From the NCBI GenBank assembly GCA_963801105.1, contig CAWDDH010000003.1, positions 434,001-498,000 of the forward strand: a DNA stretch of 64,000 bases, in the 5' to 3' direction. Below the pieces are notes generated by a model that was not told the origin of the DNA, did no database searches, and worked only from the letters and a program-made list of their open reading frames with translations. This stretch comes from JAENVU01 sp963801105. Lineage in GTDB: Bacteria; Actinomycetota; Acidimicrobiia; IMCC26256; JAENVU01. Shown piece by piece: positions 27,864 to 36,965 of the stretch. Each line of letters starts with the position of its first letter. Positions within the stretch are counted from its first letter, which is position 1. Position numbers and translations under genes: made by a program.

Positions 27864-28418
27864 GTGATTTCTCTCGACGGGCCGGTGACCGTGCTTGAGG
27901 GTAGCAACGGGGTGATCCTGCTCGACAGGGACGGCGTCCTGAATGTCGACCGCGCCGATTCGGTCAAAGCGCTCTCGGAGCTCGAAATCGAGCACGGTGC
28001 CGTCGAGGGCTGCGTGCGCCTGCACGCCGCGGGCTACCGACTCGCCGTCGTCACCAACCAGTCTGCGGTGGGTCGCGGTCTCACCGACCGCGCGACCGTC
28101 GACGCCGTCAATGCCGAGCTCGACCACCTCCTGGGTGAGGTGATCGACGCGTGGTACGTATGCGACCACGCGCCCGAGGCCGGCTGCGCGTGCCGCAAGC
28201 CGGGAACGCTGCTGCTCGAGCAGGCTCGGGACGAGATGGGCTTCGCGCCCGCCGACACGTGGTTCGTCGTCGACGCGGATCGTGACGTCGTCGCCGCGCA
28301 GCGCTTCGGCTGCCGGCCCGCGATCGTGCGGACCGGCAAAGGCACGCTGACCACGAGCCGCTTCCCCGACGTCCCGAGCTTCGACGACCTCGCAGATTTC
28401 GCCGCCGCCGTCACCTGA
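27864..28418 (+). CDS. gmhB: D,D-heptose 1,7-bisphosphate phosphatase (HAD family)
   Basis: A 184-residue HAD phosphatase removing the C7 phosphate between the two HldE reactions. Motif I is ILLDRDGVLNVDR (nucleophile Asp), motif II VVTNQSAVGRG, and the GmhB-specific zinc loop CDHAPEAGCACRKPGTLL has the Cys-His-Cys-Cys set; motif IV is FVVDADRDVVAAQ (Asp pair spaced slightly unusually). The frame opens at GTG 27864, but GTG 27885 (VTVLEGSNGVIL) would fit the family start better. Histidinol-phosphatase-type relatives share the fold, yet the neighbours hldE and gmhA make GmhB the best call. Confidence 0.88.
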   Translation: MISLDGPVTVLEGSNGVILLDRDGVLNVDRADSVKALSELEIEHGAVEGCVRLHAAGYRLAVVTNQSAVGRGLTDRATVDAVNAELDHLLGEVIDAWYVCDHAPEAGCACRKPGTLLLEQARDEMGFAPADTWFVVDADRDVVAAQRFGCRPAIVRTGKGTLTTSRFPDVPSFDDLADFAAAVT

Positions 28419-28436
28419 CGGCCCGAGCGCGCCGGC

Positions 28437-29033
28437 TCAGTTGAAGGCGTTCATCGCCTCCGGCATGCCATCGCGGGCGATGGCCTCGACGGCATCGGCG
28501 GCGCGCTCGATCGACACGTCGATGTCGGCGCGTTCGCGCTTGGAGAACTTCGCGAGGACGTGATCCGCGCCGCGTTCCTTGCTCACCGGCTTGCTCACGC
28601 CGATCCGCACACGCAGGAACTCGTCGGAGTGCAGGTGCGACTTGATCGACCGCAACCCGTTGTGCCCGGCGAGCCCGCCACCAGCCTTGAGCTTGAGGGT
28701 CGCCACGGGCAGGTCGAGCTCGTCCTGCACCACCACGATCTGGGCGGGCTCGACGCCGTAGCGCCGGGCCAGCAACCGCACGGCTTCGCCCGAGTCGTTC
28801 ATGTACGTCAGCGGGATGGCCAGGGCGACACGGGCACCCTCGATGCGGACCTCGTCCGCGAGCGCACGCTCCTTGCCCTTGCGCAGCGCGGCGTCGTGGC
28901 GCTTCGCGAGCAGCTCGACCACCTCGGCGCCGACGTTGTGCCGGGTCTTCGCGTACTCCGCTCCGGGATTCCCGAGCCCGACGACGAGGAGGTCAGCGGG
29001 CGTCCCCCGGCGTTCGCCGGAGCGCCGCAGCAC
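28437..29033 (-). CDS. pth: Peptidyl-tRNA hydrolase
   Basis: A 198-residue esterase that frees tRNA from peptidyl-tRNA dropped by ribosomes. VVGLGNPGAEYAKTRHNVGA contains the conserved Asn and the catalytic His; LTYMNDSGEAV, VVQDELDLPVATLKLKAGGG and GHNGLRSIKSHL complete the family set. The GTG start at 29033 lies 3 bases after the rplY stop. The rplY-pth order is a standard actinobacterial arrangement. Confidence 0.96.
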   Translation of the reverse strand: MLRRSGERRGTPADLLVVGLGNPGAEYAKTRHNVGAEVVELLAKRHDAALRKGKERALADEVRIEGARVALAIPLTYMNDSGEAVRLLARRYGVEPAQIVVVQDELDLPVATLKLKAGGGLAGHNGLRSIKSHLHSDEFLRVRIGVSKPVSKERGADHVLAKFSKRERADIDVSIERAADAVEAIARDGMPEAMNAFN

Positions 29034-29036
29034 CGG

Positions 29037-29696
29037 TCAGTCCTCGCCGCCGCCGGAGTCCTCGCCCGACTCCTCGCCCTCGGCGCCCTCCTCGCCCTCG
29101 GCGCCCTCCTCGCCCTCGGCGCCCTCCTCGTCCTCGGCCATGCCGCGGGGGATGGTCACCTGGACGACGAGCTCGTCGTTCTCGTGCTGGAGTGCGACAC
29201 CGTTGGGCACCGGTAGATCACCGACGTGGAGCTGGTCGCCGAGGTTGAGCGAGCTCACGTCGACCTCGATCATCGTCGGGATGTTCCCGGGCATCGCCTC
29301 GACGGTGACGTTGAACAGCAACTGCTCGAGCATGCCGCCTTCGCGTGAGCCCGGCGCGTCGCCCTCGAGCGTGAGCGGCACCTCGGCGCTCACCGCGACG
29401 TCGCGGCGGACGCGCACGAAGTCCACGTGGACGAGATCACCACGCGTGGGGTGGCGCTGGATCTGGCGGGCGAGCGCGAGGAGGTCGTCGCTGCCGAGCG
29501 TCAGGGTGATCAGGGTGTTCGCCCCGCTGGCACCGTGCAGAATGCGCTCGAGCTCGAGCGCACCGACGGTCACGGGCTCGGGATCGGCCTCGAGGCCGTA
29601 GACGATCGCGGGCACGCGACCGGTGCGGCGGAGCCGTCCGGCCGGCGCGGACCCGAACTCGGTCCGCGGCTCGGCAGTGAGAGTGACATCGACCAT
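29037..29696 (-). CDS. rplY: 50S ribosomal protein bL25 with general-stress (Ctc) domain
   Basis: A 219-residue long form of bL25, which binds 5S rRNA. The N-terminal bL25 domain (LTAEPRTEFGSAPAGRLRRT, PAIVYGL) is followed by the Ctc/TL5 beta domain (VEVDVSSLNLGDQLHVGDLP). The C-terminal 30 residues are almost wholly acidic (EDEEGAEGEEGAEGEEG), encoded by an 18-base tandem repeat. ATG at 29696. Upstream (131 bases away) is prs, downstream pth. Confidence 0.95.
   Translation of the reverse strand: MVDVTLTAEPRTEFGSAPAGRLRRTGRVPAIVYGLEADPEPVTVGALELERILHGASGANTLITLTLGSDDLLALARQIQRHPTRGDLVHVDFVRVRRDVAVSAEVPLTLEGDAPGSREGGMLEQLLFNVTVEAMPGNIPTMIEVDVSSLNLGDQLHVGDLPVPNGVALQHENDELVVQVTIPRGMAEDEEGAEGEEGAEGEEGAEGEESGEDSGGGED
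29079..29132. repeat. 18-base tandem repeat in the acidic tail of rplY
   Basis: Three copies of CTCGGCGCCCTCCTCGCC (29079-29096, 29097-29114, 29115-29132), the third with one change. They encode repeated Glu-Gly-Ala-Glu-Gly-Glu on the minus strand. In-frame copy number changes would only lengthen or shorten the acidic tail. Confidence 0.85.
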
Positions 29697-29774
29697 GGCG
29701 CGTGGAGATCCTTCAGGAGGTGCCCAGGGGACCTGACATTCTGGTCCGTGGCGGGTCCCTGCACCAAACCGCTC

Positions 29775-29807
29775 CCGCACCCGGATCCGCCGGGCCCGGA
29801 TGCGGGG
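29775..29807 (-). terminator. Probable terminator hairpin downstream of prs
   Basis: CCCGCA...TGCGGG with an inner CCGG...CCGG forms a long GC-rich hairpin beginning about 20 bases after the prs stop on the minus strand. The following bases contain only a short T-run (GGTTTGG), so it is a weak intrinsic terminator at best. It sits between prs and rplY. Confidence 0.45.
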
Positions 29808-29827
29808 GTCCGCGCCAGGCGTGGCGC

Positions 29828-30817
29828 TCAGACGTTGTCGCCGCTGAAGAGCTCGGAGACGCTGCGCTCCTCGAAGACGGCCGAGAGGGCGTCGGCGATG
29901 ATCGGGGCGATCGAGAGCACCGTCAGCGAGTCGAAGTGCTTCTCGGAGGGGACCGGGAGGGAGTTGGTGACGACGACCTCGCGGATCGGACCGTTCTTCA
30001 GCCGGTCGACGGCCGGCCCGGAGAGCAGCCCGTGGGTCGCGAGGATCGAGACCGACTTCGCGCCCCGGCTCATCAGCAGCTCCGCAGCGCTCACCACGGT
30101 CCCGGCGGTGTCGATCATGTCGTCGATCAGGACGCACTGGCGCCCTTCGACCAGACCGACGACCTCGGTCGCGACCGCCACGTTGTGCGTGCCCTTGGGG
30201 CGCCGCTTGTCGATGAACGCGAGGTCGGCGTGCACCCCGTGCCCGTCGAGGCAGTTCGCGAAGCGGCGGGCCAGCTTGCCGCCGCCGGCGTCGGGTGAGA
30301 CCACCGTGACCTCGGTGGTGCGGTCGAGCACGCCGACGAGGTGGTCCGCCAGGAGTGGGACCGCCGTGAGGTGGTCCACGGGGAAGTCGAAGAAGCCCTG
30401 GATCTGGCCGGTGTGGAGGTCCACCACGACGACTCGGTCGGCACCCGCCACCGTGAAGAGGTCCGCGAGCAACCGCGCGGTGATGGGCTCGCGGCCCTCC
30501 GCCTTCCGGTCCTGGCGCGCGTAGCCGTAGAACGGGCACACCGCGGTGATCCGACGGGCCGACGCGCGCTTCAGCGCGTCGATCATGATCAGCTGCTCCA
30601 TGATGTGGTCGTTGATCGGGTCACAGTGGCCCTGCAGCACGAACGCGTCGGCGCCGCGCACGTTCTCGCCGAGGCGGCAGTAGAGCTCGCCGTTGGCGAA
30701 GCGCGACAGCTTGACGTCGCCGAGGGGCACCCCGAGGCTCTCGGCGATCTCCTGGGACAGCTCGGCATTGCCGGAGCCGGCCAGGAGCATCAACGTCTTC
30801 GTGGGTACGAGTTCCAT
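29828..30817 (-). CDS. prs: Ribose-phosphate pyrophosphokinase (PRPP synthetase)
   Basis: A 329-residue enzyme making PRPP from ribose 5-phosphate and ATP for nucleotide, His and Trp synthesis and cell-wall arabinan precursors. The N-terminal LSRFANGELYCRLGENVRG, the ATP/flexible-loop segment PFYGYARQDRKAEGREPIT, the metal-site VVVDLHTGQIQGFFD and the PRPP-binding VLIDDMIDTAGTV are all intact. The start codon shares one base with the glmU stop (TGATG), indicating coupled translation. Confidence 0.97.
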   Translation of the reverse strand: MELVPTKTLMLLAGSGNAELSQEIAESLGVPLGDVKLSRFANGELYCRLGENVRGADAFVLQGHCDPINDHIMEQLIMIDALKRASARRITAVCPFYGYARQDRKAEGREPITARLLADLFTVAGADRVVVVDLHTGQIQGFFDFPVDHLTAVPLLADHLVGVLDRTTEVTVVSPDAGGGKLARRFANCLDGHGVHADLAFIDKRRPKGTHNVAVATEVVGLVEGRQCVLIDDMIDTAGTVVSAAELLMSRGAKSVSILATHGLLSGPAVDRLKNGPIREVVVTNSLPVPSEKHFDSLTVLSIAPIIADALSAVFEERSVSELFSGDNV

Positions 30818-32250
30818 CAGTCCTGGTCCTCCGCGCTCGCGCGCTCCGAGTCCTTCCGCCGTTGCGCCCAGCCCTCGTCCACCGTGGCCGGGACGCCCTT
30901 CGCGAGCGCGCCGGGCGGCACGTCCTCGTGCACCACCGCGCCGGCACCCGTGTAGGCACCGTCACCGACGTCCACCGGCGCGACCAGCACCGAGTTCGAG
31001 CCGATACGCGCGTCGGCACCGATCCTCGACGCGTGCTTGTCGCGACCGTCGTAGTTCGCCGTGATGGTGCCCGCGCCGACGTTGGCCCGGGGCCCGATCT
31101 CGACGTCGCCCATGTACGCGAGATGGGGCACCTTGGCGCCTTCGCCGATCTCGGCGTTCTTCGTCTCGACGAAGGTGCCCACGTGCGCTCGGGCTGCGAG
31201 ATGGGTACCCGCCCGCAGCGACACGTACGGTCCGACGGTGCACTCCTCGCCGATCAGCGACTCGCGCGCCACCGTGTTCTGCACGACGGCCCGCTCGTGC
31301 ACGACCGTGTCGACGAGTCGCGTGTCGGGACCGATGACCGCACCCGCGGCGATCGAGGTCCGGCCCTCCAGGATCGTGCCCGGGAGCAGGCGGACGTCGG
31401 GAGCAAGCTCGACCGTGGCGTCCACGTAGGTGGCGGACGGATCGACCATCGTCACGCCCTCGGTCATCCAGCGCTCGTTGATCCGCTCGCGCAGGACCGC
31501 CTCCGCGGTCGCGAGCTGTGCCCGGTCGTTCACGTGGCGCGCGGCGGCGGGGTCGTCGGCGGCGACCGCGACCACCGGATGGCCGGCTTCTCGCAGCACG
31601 CCGATCGCGTCCGTCAGGTAGTACTCGCCCTGCGCGTTCTCCGGGTTGAGCCGCCGGAGCGCGGGCGCGAGGAGGCTGCGGCGGAAGCAGTAGATCGAGG
31701 TGTTCACCTCGGGGATCTCGAGCTCCTCGGCGTCGGCGTCGGTGCGCTCGACGATCCGCTCCACCCGGCCCTGCGAATCACGAACGATGCGCCCGAAGCT
31801 CCAGGTCCACGGCGCGAGCTCGGCACTCAGCAGGGTGACCGCGGCGTCGGACTCCCGGTGGCGGGTCGCGAGGCGGGCGAGCAACTCGGGCCGGACGAGC
31901 GGCGCGTCGCCCGGCATGATGATGACATCACCCTCGTCGTCGGGGTCGTCGGGGAAGGCGGTCAGCGCCACGCTGGCGGCATCGCCGGTGCCCCGCTGCA
32001 CGGCCTGCTCGACGAACACGACGGGGACGTCGGTGCTCACCTGGTCCTGGAGGGTCTTGGTCACCCGCTCGGCGCCGTGGCCCACGACCACGACGATGCG
32101 CTCGAGGGGCAGGGCGCCCAGCGCGTCCACCACGTGGAGGACCATCGGGCGGCCGCAGAGGGGGTGGAGCACCTTCGGGGTGGTCGAGCGCATACGCGTG
32201 CCCTCGCCCGCCGCCATCACCACCCCCGCCAGGGGTCGGTACCCACTCAC
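30817..32250 (-). CDS. glmU: Bifunctional UDP-N-acetylglucosamine pyrophosphorylase / glucosamine-1-P acetyltransferase
   Basis: Makes UDP-GlcNAc for peptidoglycan. The N-terminal uridylyltransferase has VVMAAGEGTRMRSTTPKVLH, RGTGDAASVAL and IIMPGDAPLV; the C-terminal left-handed beta-helix has YVSLRAGTHLAARAHVGTFV and GTITANYDGRDKHASRIGAD (acetyltransferase site). The GTG at 32250 is chosen because GGAAGGGAAG lies just upstream; an in-frame GTG at 32271 would start 5 bases from the tRNA. 477 residues. The gene follows tRNA-Gln by 26 bases, so the tRNA and glmU-prs are probably one transcript. Confidence 0.96.
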   Translation of the reverse strand: MSGYRPLAGVVMAAGEGTRMRSTTPKVLHPLCGRPMVLHVVDALGALPLERIVVVVGHGAERVTKTLQDQVSTDVPVVFVEQAVQRGTGDAASVALTAFPDDPDDEGDVIIMPGDAPLVRPELLARLATRHRESDAAVTLLSAELAPWTWSFGRIVRDSQGRVERIVERTDADAEELEIPEVNTSIYCFRRSLLAPALRRLNPENAQGEYYLTDAIGVLREAGHPVVAVAADDPAAARHVNDRAQLATAEAVLRERINERWMTEGVTMVDPSATYVDATVELAPDVRLLPGTILEGRTSIAAGAVIGPDTRLVDTVVHERAVVQNTVARESLIGEECTVGPYVSLRAGTHLAARAHVGTFVETKNAEIGEGAKVPHLAYMGDVEIGPRANVGAGTITANYDGRDKHASRIGADARIGSNSVLVAPVDVGDGAYTGAGAVVHEDVPPGALAKGVPATVDEGWAQRRKDSERASAEDQD

Positions 32251-32276
32251 GTCGTCTTCCCTTCCCGACACCCCCG

Positions 32277-32347
32277 CTCGGGGGCGAGGTTTCGAACCTC
32301 GACTTGGGACTCCAAAGGACCCCGTGCTGCCGTTACACCACCCCCGA
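32277..32347 (-). tRNA. tRNA-Gln (anticodon TTG)
   Basis: On the minus strand TCGGGGG pairs with CCCCCGA as acceptor stem, CGAGG-TTCGAAA-CCTCG is the T arm, and loop CTTTGGA carries anticodon TTG between GGGTC and GTCCC (one T-T mismatch). 71 bases, discriminator G, no encoded CCA. tRNA-Gln directly upstream of glmU is usual in actinobacteria. Confidence 0.92.
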
Positions 32348-32447
32348 AGGACTACCGCCCGACCTTACCCGCCACCCCTCCCGACCCCGACCGCACACGA
32401 GGGCGGATGTGCCCGGTCGGACCCGGTCGGGTAGCGTGCGCCCCGCC

Positions 32448-32549
32448 ATGGGATCCCTGATCAAGAAGCGCCGCAAGCGCATGCGCAAGAAGAAGCACAA
32501 GAAGCTCCTGAAGAAGACGCGCTGGCAGCGTCGGCAGCAGGGTCGCTGA
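32448..32549 (+). CDS. Small ribosomal protein bS22 (AURKAIP1/COX24-like, 33 residues)
   Basis: A 33-residue, extremely basic peptide, MGSLIKKRRKRMRKKKHKKL then LKKTRWQRRQQGR. It is nearly the same as the mycobacterial bS22 seen in 30S ribosome structures (Rv0500B type), itself related to mitochondrial mS38/AURKAIP1. ATG at 32448 follows a TAGCGT box at 32432-32437 by 10 bases. It is convergent with ispE. Easily missed because of its length; the conserved motif KKRRKRMRKKKHKK makes the call strong. Confidence 0.9.
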   Translation: MGSLIKKRRKRMRKKKHKKLLKKTRWQRRQQGR

Positions 32550-32603
32550 GCGACCCGCCGCCCCGGTCCGGACGGCCCCGCCGTCGCGACCGAGATCGGG
32601 CGA

Positions 32604-33482
32604 TCAGGCTTCGAGCATCCCCGGCACCGCACCGAGCACCGGGCCGGACCACGCCTCCACGCTGAGCTCGGCGCGCACGCGCGCGGCGAGCGCGCCGGCG
32701 TGATCGGCGTCCGCGGCGGCAACCCAGCACGAGGAGCCGCTGCCGGCGAGCATCGTCGGGAGCCCGACGACCCGCTCCAGCCCCTCACGGAAGCTGCGGA
32801 CGCGAGCGTCGACGTGCTCCGCTGCGGACTCGAGGTCGTTCACCAGCCCGTCGACGATCCCGGCGAAGGCGTCGGGCGGTGCCACCACCCGGTCGCTGCT
32901 CGGTCCCCCGAGCTCGTCCCACGCCCGGAACACCGGTGGGGTCGGCACCGAGAATCCCGGCCACGCGATGACGACCCACAGGTCACCGACCGGATGGACC
33001 GGCTCCAGCCGTTCTCCCCGACCCCGCATGACGACCGGCCGGCCCTCGACGCACACCGGCACGTCCGAGCCGAGCGCTTCGGCGACGGCCATCACCGTCT
33101 CCGGGTCGAGCCCGAGCGCGTCGCGCGCCACGCGGAGCAGCGCCGCGGCATCCGCCGAGCCGCCGCCGAGACCGGCACCGGACGGGATCTGCTTGGTGAG
33201 CCCGATCTCGATACCGGCGTCGTCCGGGCCGAGCACCGCCTTCGCCGCGCGCGCGACGAGGTTGTCCGCGCCCGTCGGGACGTCGACGCCGTCGCGCACC
33301 TCGAGGTCGATCACGCCCCGCGCCGCGGGACGCACGACGAGCACGTCGGCGGGGACCGCGACCATCACCGTCAGCGCCTCGAGCTCGTGAAAGCCGTCGG
33401 GCCGGGTACCGAGGACACGCAGGGACAGCGTGAGCTTGGCCGGGGCCACGACCCTGACGCCGGTGGGCGGGAGCCCGGTCAC
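32604..33482 (-). CDS. ispE: 4-diphosphocytidyl-2-C-methyl-D-erythritol kinase
   Basis: A 292-residue GHMP kinase of the MEP isoprenoid pathway, phosphorylating CDP-methylerythritol at the 2-hydroxyl. VVAPAKLTLSLRVLGTRPDG is the N-terminal substrate loop, IPSGAGLGGGSADAAALL the ATP-binding GHMP motif, and MLAGSGSSCWVAA the third motif. GTG 33482 overlaps the rsmA stop (GTGA). Order rpfB-rsmA-ispE equals Rv1009-Rv1011 in mycobacteria. Confidence 0.95.
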   Translation of the reverse strand: MTGLPPTGVRVVAPAKLTLSLRVLGTRPDGFHELEALTVMVAVPADVLVVRPAARGVIDLEVRDGVDVPTGADNLVARAAKAVLGPDDAGIEIGLTKQIPSGAGLGGGSADAAALLRVARDALGLDPETVMAVAEALGSDVPVCVEGRPVVMRGRGERLEPVHPVGDLWVVIAWPGFSVPTPPVFRAWDELGGPSSDRVVAPPDAFAGIVDGLVNDLESAAEHVDARVRSFREGLERVVGLPTMLAGSGSSCWVAAADADHAGALAARVRAELSVEAWSGPVLGAVPGMLEA

Positions 33483-34309
33483 GCCTCGGCCCGAGCGATC
33501 GCGGCCCAGTCGGCGAGTGTCAGCTCCTCGGCCCGGACGCGCCCGTCGATCCCCGCAGCGGCGAGCACGGGCTCGACCCGCTCGCCCAGCTCCGCCCGGA
33601 GCGCCCCGCGCAGCATCTTGCGTCGCTGGCCGAAGCCGGCGCGCACGAGGGTGAAGAGGCGGTCCGACGAGGGAACCGCGACGGGGACCGAGGAATGGCG
33701 CTCGATCCGCACGAGCGCGGACTCCACCTTGGGCGCGGGCACGAAGACCGTCGGCGGGACCAACCCGACGACCTTCGCCGACGCGTAGTACGCGACCTTC
33801 ACCGAGACGGCACCGTACGCCTTCGTGCCCGGGCCGGCCGCGAGCCGCTCCCCCACCTCGCGCTGCACCATCACGAGGATCGACGTGACCGTGGGCGCGA
33901 CTTCGAGCAACCGCATCACGATCGGTGTCGCGACGTTGTAGGGGAGGTTCGACACGACCCGCCACGACGCGTCGCGCGCGTCGGCGAACAGGTCGTCGAT
34001 CTCCACTCGCATCGCGTCGCCGACGATCACGCGCACCGCGCCGGGTCCGACCGTCTCCGCGAGCGCGGGCACGAGGTGACGGTCCATCTCGACCGCGGTG
34101 ACGCGCGCGCCCGCCTCGATCAGCGCGACAGTGAGCGAGCCGATGCCCGGTCCGATCTCGACGACGCGGTCACCGGCCTCGACGCCCGCGAGCCGCACGA
34201 TGCGCCGCGCGGTGTTGGGATCGGCGAGGAAGTTCTGCCCGAGCGCGCGGCTCGGGCGGAGGCCGTGGCGTTCAAGGAGGGCCGGGATGGTCGCCGGGGT
34301 CAACGCCAT
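33479..34309 (-). CDS. rsmA: 16S rRNA dimethyladenosine transferase (KsgA)
   Basis: A 276-residue SAM-dependent methylase that dimethylates A1518 and A1519 of 16S rRNA during 30S maturation. RALGQNFLADPNTARRIV, the SAM loop VVEIGPGIGSLTVALIEAG, catalytic VVSNLPYNVATPIVMRL (NLPY) and FVPAPKVESALV are all present, with the helical C-terminal RRKMLRGAL. It lies 12 bases after the rpfB-like gene and overlaps ispE. Confidence 0.96.
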   Translation of the reverse strand: MALTPATIPALLERHGLRPSRALGQNFLADPNTARRIVRLAGVEAGDRVVEIGPGIGSLTVALIEAGARVTAVEMDRHLVPALAETVGPGAVRVIVGDAMRVEIDDLFADARDASWRVVSNLPYNVATPIVMRLLEVAPTVTSILVMVQREVGERLAAGPGTKAYGAVSVKVAYYASAKVVGLVPPTVFVPAPKVESALVRIERHSSVPVAVPSSDRLFTLVRAGFGQRRKMLRGALRAELGERVEPVLAAAGIDGRVRAEELTLADWAAIARAEA

Positions 34310-34321
34310 CGGCGCGACGCG

Positions 34322-36019
34322 TCAGCCGACGACGTACATCTTGACGTAGATCCGGCCGGTGCCGAGCGGCGCCAGCTGTTGGAACACGTCGGGGTTGAGA
34401 TCGATCGAGTTCCCCGTCCAGGCCTCGGGGCCGCGGTCGCCGACGCGGCACTGGGCCGTCCGTCCGTTGTTGGCAACGAGCTTGACGATGGTCCCGAAGG
34501 GCAGCGTGAGGTGGGCGCAGGCGCCCGCACCGGCATGGCTCCTGTACCACGTCGCGTACCCGCCACCGATGGACCGGCCGCCACCGACGCTCGTGGCGGG
34601 AGTCGCCGCCGGGACCTGCGGGCCCGACTTCCTGGTGCCCCGGGCGAGGATCCGCGTCACGGGCGCCTGCACGACGACCCGGCTCGCCTCGTGCCACTCC
34701 TTGATGACGCCGTCCTTCTTCACGACGTCCGAGATCACGTGGGCGAGCCCGTTCTTGCCGGCCTGGATCGTGCTCAGGTGTCCGGCGCCGAGGTTCGGGT
34801 CGGCGCGGTACTGCGTCTCGAACGGGATGACCTGGTCCTCGACGACCTGGTCGTCGGCGACGCGCACCACCTGGACGGCCATGCCGCTCGTGAGACGCGT
34901 GTCGGGTGCCGGCAGCACCTCGTCGCGCGGACCGACAGCGACCTTCTGCGCGCCGAGCAGCTCGCCCACCGTGAGCGCGGTGCTGTGCGCTACCGGCTTC
35001 TCCACCCCGTCGACCGAGATCACGGCGTCGTGCGGGGTCCGCAGGACGATGTGATCGCCGCGACCGAGTGTGGCGCTGCCGCCGACGCGCACCATGGCGC
35101 GCGGCACGTGGAGCTCGTGGCGCAGGTCGGCGAGCGAGTGGACCGTCGTGCGGTGGCGGGTGATCGTTCCGTCGATGTCGACGACGACGGGGAACGAGTG
35201 CACGACGTGCACCGCGATGCCCTGGTGCAGCCGCGTCGAGAGCGACGGCACGACGCGGTCGCCGGACCGCAGCACGACGCCTTCCGCGGCAAGCAGATCG
35301 GCGACGGTTCCTTCACGCGTGACCACCGTGCTGGCGCGACCGTCGACCGAGACGGTGACGTCCCGCCGCGGCGGTGTCCCGCCCATGACCTGTCCGGCGA
35401 CGACGACGAGCGCCGCGGTCACGCCGACCACGAGCGTGGTGAGGATCAGGCGACGGCGCAGCCGCAGCGCCCGGCGCCGGGCCACGATGGCGGGCCGGTT
35501 CGGCCGCAGCACCGCGTATTCCTCGGGAACCGGCCACGAGGGGTCGGGGACCACCTCGGGTGCCGGTCCGAGCACGCCGGTCCCGGTGTCCGGGCTCGGC
35601 GCGCCGTGCGCGGCCGGCGTGAGGTCGTCGGCCGCGGTCTCGTCCCGTCCGGGAGCGTCCGTCGGGCGGTCGAAGATCGAGATGGGGGTGACGACCTCGG
35701 GGAGCGCGCCGGTGAGGAACGGGTGCTCGGTCTCGGCGAGCCGCCAGAAATCGGACTCGAGGTCGGCGAGCTCGCGGTCGAGGTCGACCTGGCCCTCCTC
35801 GAGCTGGAGCAGCTCGAGCTCGCCGGTGAAATCGACGGCGCGAAGCTCGGCGGTGAGGTCGATCGGCAGCCAGGCATCCGGCTCCGGCGCCGCCTGGCGC
35901 GCGGGTGAGGGCTGCACGGCACGCAGCGCGTATCGACGCGCTCGGGTGTCGCCCACGCGCGCAGCACGGCGTGCCAGGTATTCGCTGATCGGGTCCGCCT
36001 CCCGGTCGGGCAGCCGCAC
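34322..36019 (-). CDS. RpfB-like cell-wall protein: DUF348, G5 and RlpA-type double-psi barrel
   Basis: A 565-residue protein. Residues 1-185 are a cytoplasmic acidic region with a basic stretch (IVARRRALRLRRRLI) before a membrane helix (LTTLVVGVTAALVVVAGQVM). Outside follow three DUF348 ubiquitin-like repeats (VTVSVDGRASTVVTREGTVA; VVVDIDGTITRHRTTVHSLA; AVISVDGVEKPVAHSTALTV), a G5 domain (QVIPFETQYRADPNLGAGHL), then a double-psi beta-barrel (YATWYRSHAGAGACAHLTLP, FGT, VGDRGPEAWTG, IDLNPDVFQQLAPLGTG) with the His and Asp conserved in RlpA. It occupies the rpfB position, but the lysozyme-like Rpf domain is replaced. Probably a peptidoglycan-processing enzyme (inference). Confidence 0.88.
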   Translation of the reverse strand: MRLPDREADPISEYLARRAARVGDTRARRYALRAVQPSPARQAAPEPDAWLPIDLTAELRAVDFTGELELLQLEEGQVDLDRELADLESDFWRLAETEHPFLTGALPEVVTPISIFDRPTDAPGRDETAADDLTPAAHGAPSPDTGTGVLGPAPEVVPDPSWPVPEEYAVLRPNRPAIVARRRALRLRRRLILTTLVVGVTAALVVVAGQVMGGTPPRRDVTVSVDGRASTVVTREGTVADLLAAEGVVLRSGDRVVPSLSTRLHQGIAVHVVHSFPVVVDIDGTITRHRTTVHSLADLRHELHVPRAMVRVGGSATLGRGDHIVLRTPHDAVISVDGVEKPVAHSTALTVGELLGAQKVAVGPRDEVLPAPDTRLTSGMAVQVVRVADDQVVEDQVIPFETQYRADPNLGAGHLSTIQAGKNGLAHVISDVVKKDGVIKEWHEASRVVVQAPVTRILARGTRKSGPQVPAATPATSVGGGRSIGGGYATWYRSHAGAGACAHLTLPFGTIVKLVANNGRTAQCRVGDRGPEAWTGNSIDLNPDVFQQLAPLGTGRIYVKMYVVG

Positions 36020-36045
36020 TCCGGGCGGCTGTCGGAACGGGGCCG

Positions 36046-36074
36046 AACCTAACGACGGCTCCCCGGAGGGTCAA
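36046..36074 (-). promoter_or_regulatory. Promoter of the rpfB-rsmA-ispE operon
   Basis: On the minus strand TTGACC (36074-36069) and TAGGTT (36051-36046) are separated by exactly 17 bases, a good primary-sigma promoter. The predicted start of transcription is about 20 bases before the GTG at 36019. Confidence 0.65.
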
Positions 36075-36185
36075 TCTCGATACCAGGATCTGTCAGCGAA
36101 TCCGGGCCCGCGGGCCGGGCCGACCGCGGCCGACCGGGCTCGGAATGCCCCGGGGACAGGCTCTCGCCGAGCCGTCCGGGCGGGT

Positions 36186-36961
<776 letters not shown>

Positions 36962-36965
<4 letters not shown>

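Noticed and set aside
29079..29132. Possible CRISPR-like short repeats
   Set aside because: Three adjacent 18-base units without spacers, in frame in rplY, encoding an acidic tail.
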